Shown here: in pieces, positions 6,515 through 7,045 of the stretch
Layout: each line of letters opens with the position of its first letter
Numbering within the stretch: the first letter of the stretch is position 1
Source of the DNA: Deltaproteobacteria bacterium
Lineage (GTDB): Bacteria > Myxococcota_A > UBA796 > GCA-2862545
Assembly: GCA_019307545.1 (NCBI GenBank)
Contig: JAFDJI010000178.1
Span: 1 to 7,045 of the forward strand
Direction: 5' to 3'
Length of the DNA stretch: 7,045 nt
Program-made: the position numbers and the translations under genes
The notes under the pieces: generated by a model
Seen by the model: the letters and a program-made list of their open reading frames with translations, nothing else
The model's database searches: none
Told to the model about the DNA's origin: nothing

Positions 6515-7045
6515 TGTTCCGGGGGAAGGTCCAGGCCGTCCACTTCGTGGGCATCGGTGGCATCGGTATGAGCGGCATCGCCGAGGTGCTGCACAACCTC
6601 GGGTTCACCGTGACCGGCTCCGACCTCAAGGTCGGGCTGGGCGTGCGGCACCTGCGTGGCATGGGCGTGAAGGTGCACATCGGCCACACAGAAGAGAACA
6701 TCGGCGTCGCGGACGTGGTGGTGCGTTCGACTGCGGTGGGGGAGGACAACGTCGAGGTGGCGGCGGCGCGCCGGCGGCAGGTGCCGGTCATCCGCCGTGC
6801 GGAGATGTTGGCGGAGTTGATGCGCCTCAAGTACGGCATCGCGGTGGCGGGGACCCACGGCAAGACCACGACCACCTCGATGCTCGCCTCGGTGCTCGCT
6901 GCGGGGAACCTGGACCCGACGGTGGTCATCGGAGGACGGGTCGACAGCCTGGGCGGCACGAACGCGAAGCTCGGCGAGGGGGACTACCTGGTCGCCGAGG
7001 CTGACGAGTCGGACGGGACCTTCCTGTACCTGGCTCCGACCGTGG
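6514..7045 (+). CDS. murC: UDP-MurNAc:L-alanine ligase (MurC), N-terminal part, cut by window end
   Basis: First Mur ligase of the pathway, adding L-alanine to UDP-MurNAc with ATP in the cytoplasm. Only 177 codons are in the window, against about 450-490 residues in the family; the frame is open at the edge, so this is a cut by the window and not a broken gene. The N-terminal nucleotide-binding domain has HFVGIGGIGMSGIAEVLHN (10-28) and TGSDL (34-38), followed by RSTAVGEDNVEV (71-82). The ATPase domain begins with AGTHGKTTTTSML (112-124), the histidine form of the P-loop typical of MurC, and ends in view with EADESDGTFL (162-171). The THGK and EADESDG motifs separate it from MurD, MurE and MurF. 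The Mpl recycling ligase shares related motifs but is not expected in this operon position. Start ATG 6514 shares its A with the ftsW TGA and has GGGGAGGG at 6503-6510. Confidence 0.95.
   Translation, partial: MFRGKVQAVHFVGIGGIGMSGIAEVLHNLGFTVTGSDLKVGLGVRHLRGMGVKVHIGHTEENIGVADVVVRSTAVGEDNVEVAAARRRQVPVIRRAEMLAELMRLKYGIAVAGTHGKTTTTSMLASVLAAGNLDPTVVIGGRVDSLGGTNAKLGEGDYLVAEADESDGTFLYLAPTV

Noticed and set aside
7020..7045. murC as a truncated pseudogene
   Set aside because: The frame is open to the last base and every motif expected in this part is present; the end is the window boundary.
1..7045. A novel defence, mobile or biosynthetic system
   Set aside because: All sequence from 84 to the end is accounted for by closely packed peptidoglycan and division genes on one strand, leaving no unexplained coding space.

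Overview
The window is a GC-rich stretch of a bacterial division and cell wall (dcw) cluster, read entirely on the + strand. It holds five complete genes and one gene cut by the window edge: murE, murF, mraY, murD, ftsW and the first part of murC. I see no mobile element, RNA gene, CRISPR array or defence gene. It is a housekeeping locus, not a new system.

Layout: positions 1-83 are a C-rich, apparently non-coding leader or the very end of an upstream gene (ftsI would be usual there, but this is not provable). Then murE 84-1544, murF 1541-2920, mraY 2920-4029, murD 4035-5366 (or from a GTG at 4026), ftsW 5363-6514 and murC from 6514 to beyond the end. Four of the five junctions are stop/start overlaps of 1 or 4 bases, and the fifth (mraY/murD) is either a 4-base overlap or a 5-base gap. 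The whole block should be one translationally coupled operon with no internal promoter or terminator.

How the genes work together: MurC, MurD, MurE and MurF add L-Ala, D-Glu, the diamino acid and D-Ala-D-Ala in turn to UDP-MurNAc in the cytoplasm. MraY moves the finished pentapeptide onto undecaprenyl phosphate to give lipid I. After MurG makes lipid II and it is flipped, FtsW polymerises it at the septum. The lipid II synthase gene murG, commonly found between ftsW and murC, is absent from that position here, because ftsW and murC overlap by one base.

Organism: the MurE DNPR motif points to meso-diaminopimelate peptidoglycan, and the 369-residue MraY is close in length to Gram-negative forms. 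Strong G/C preference at third codon positions fits a high-GC, probably Gram-negative bacterium. The phylum cannot be fixed from this sequence alone. The points most worth a second look are the missing murG, an FtsW with an altered C-terminal signature, and a G-quadruplex-capable C-tract in place of a Shine-Dalgarno site before murE.
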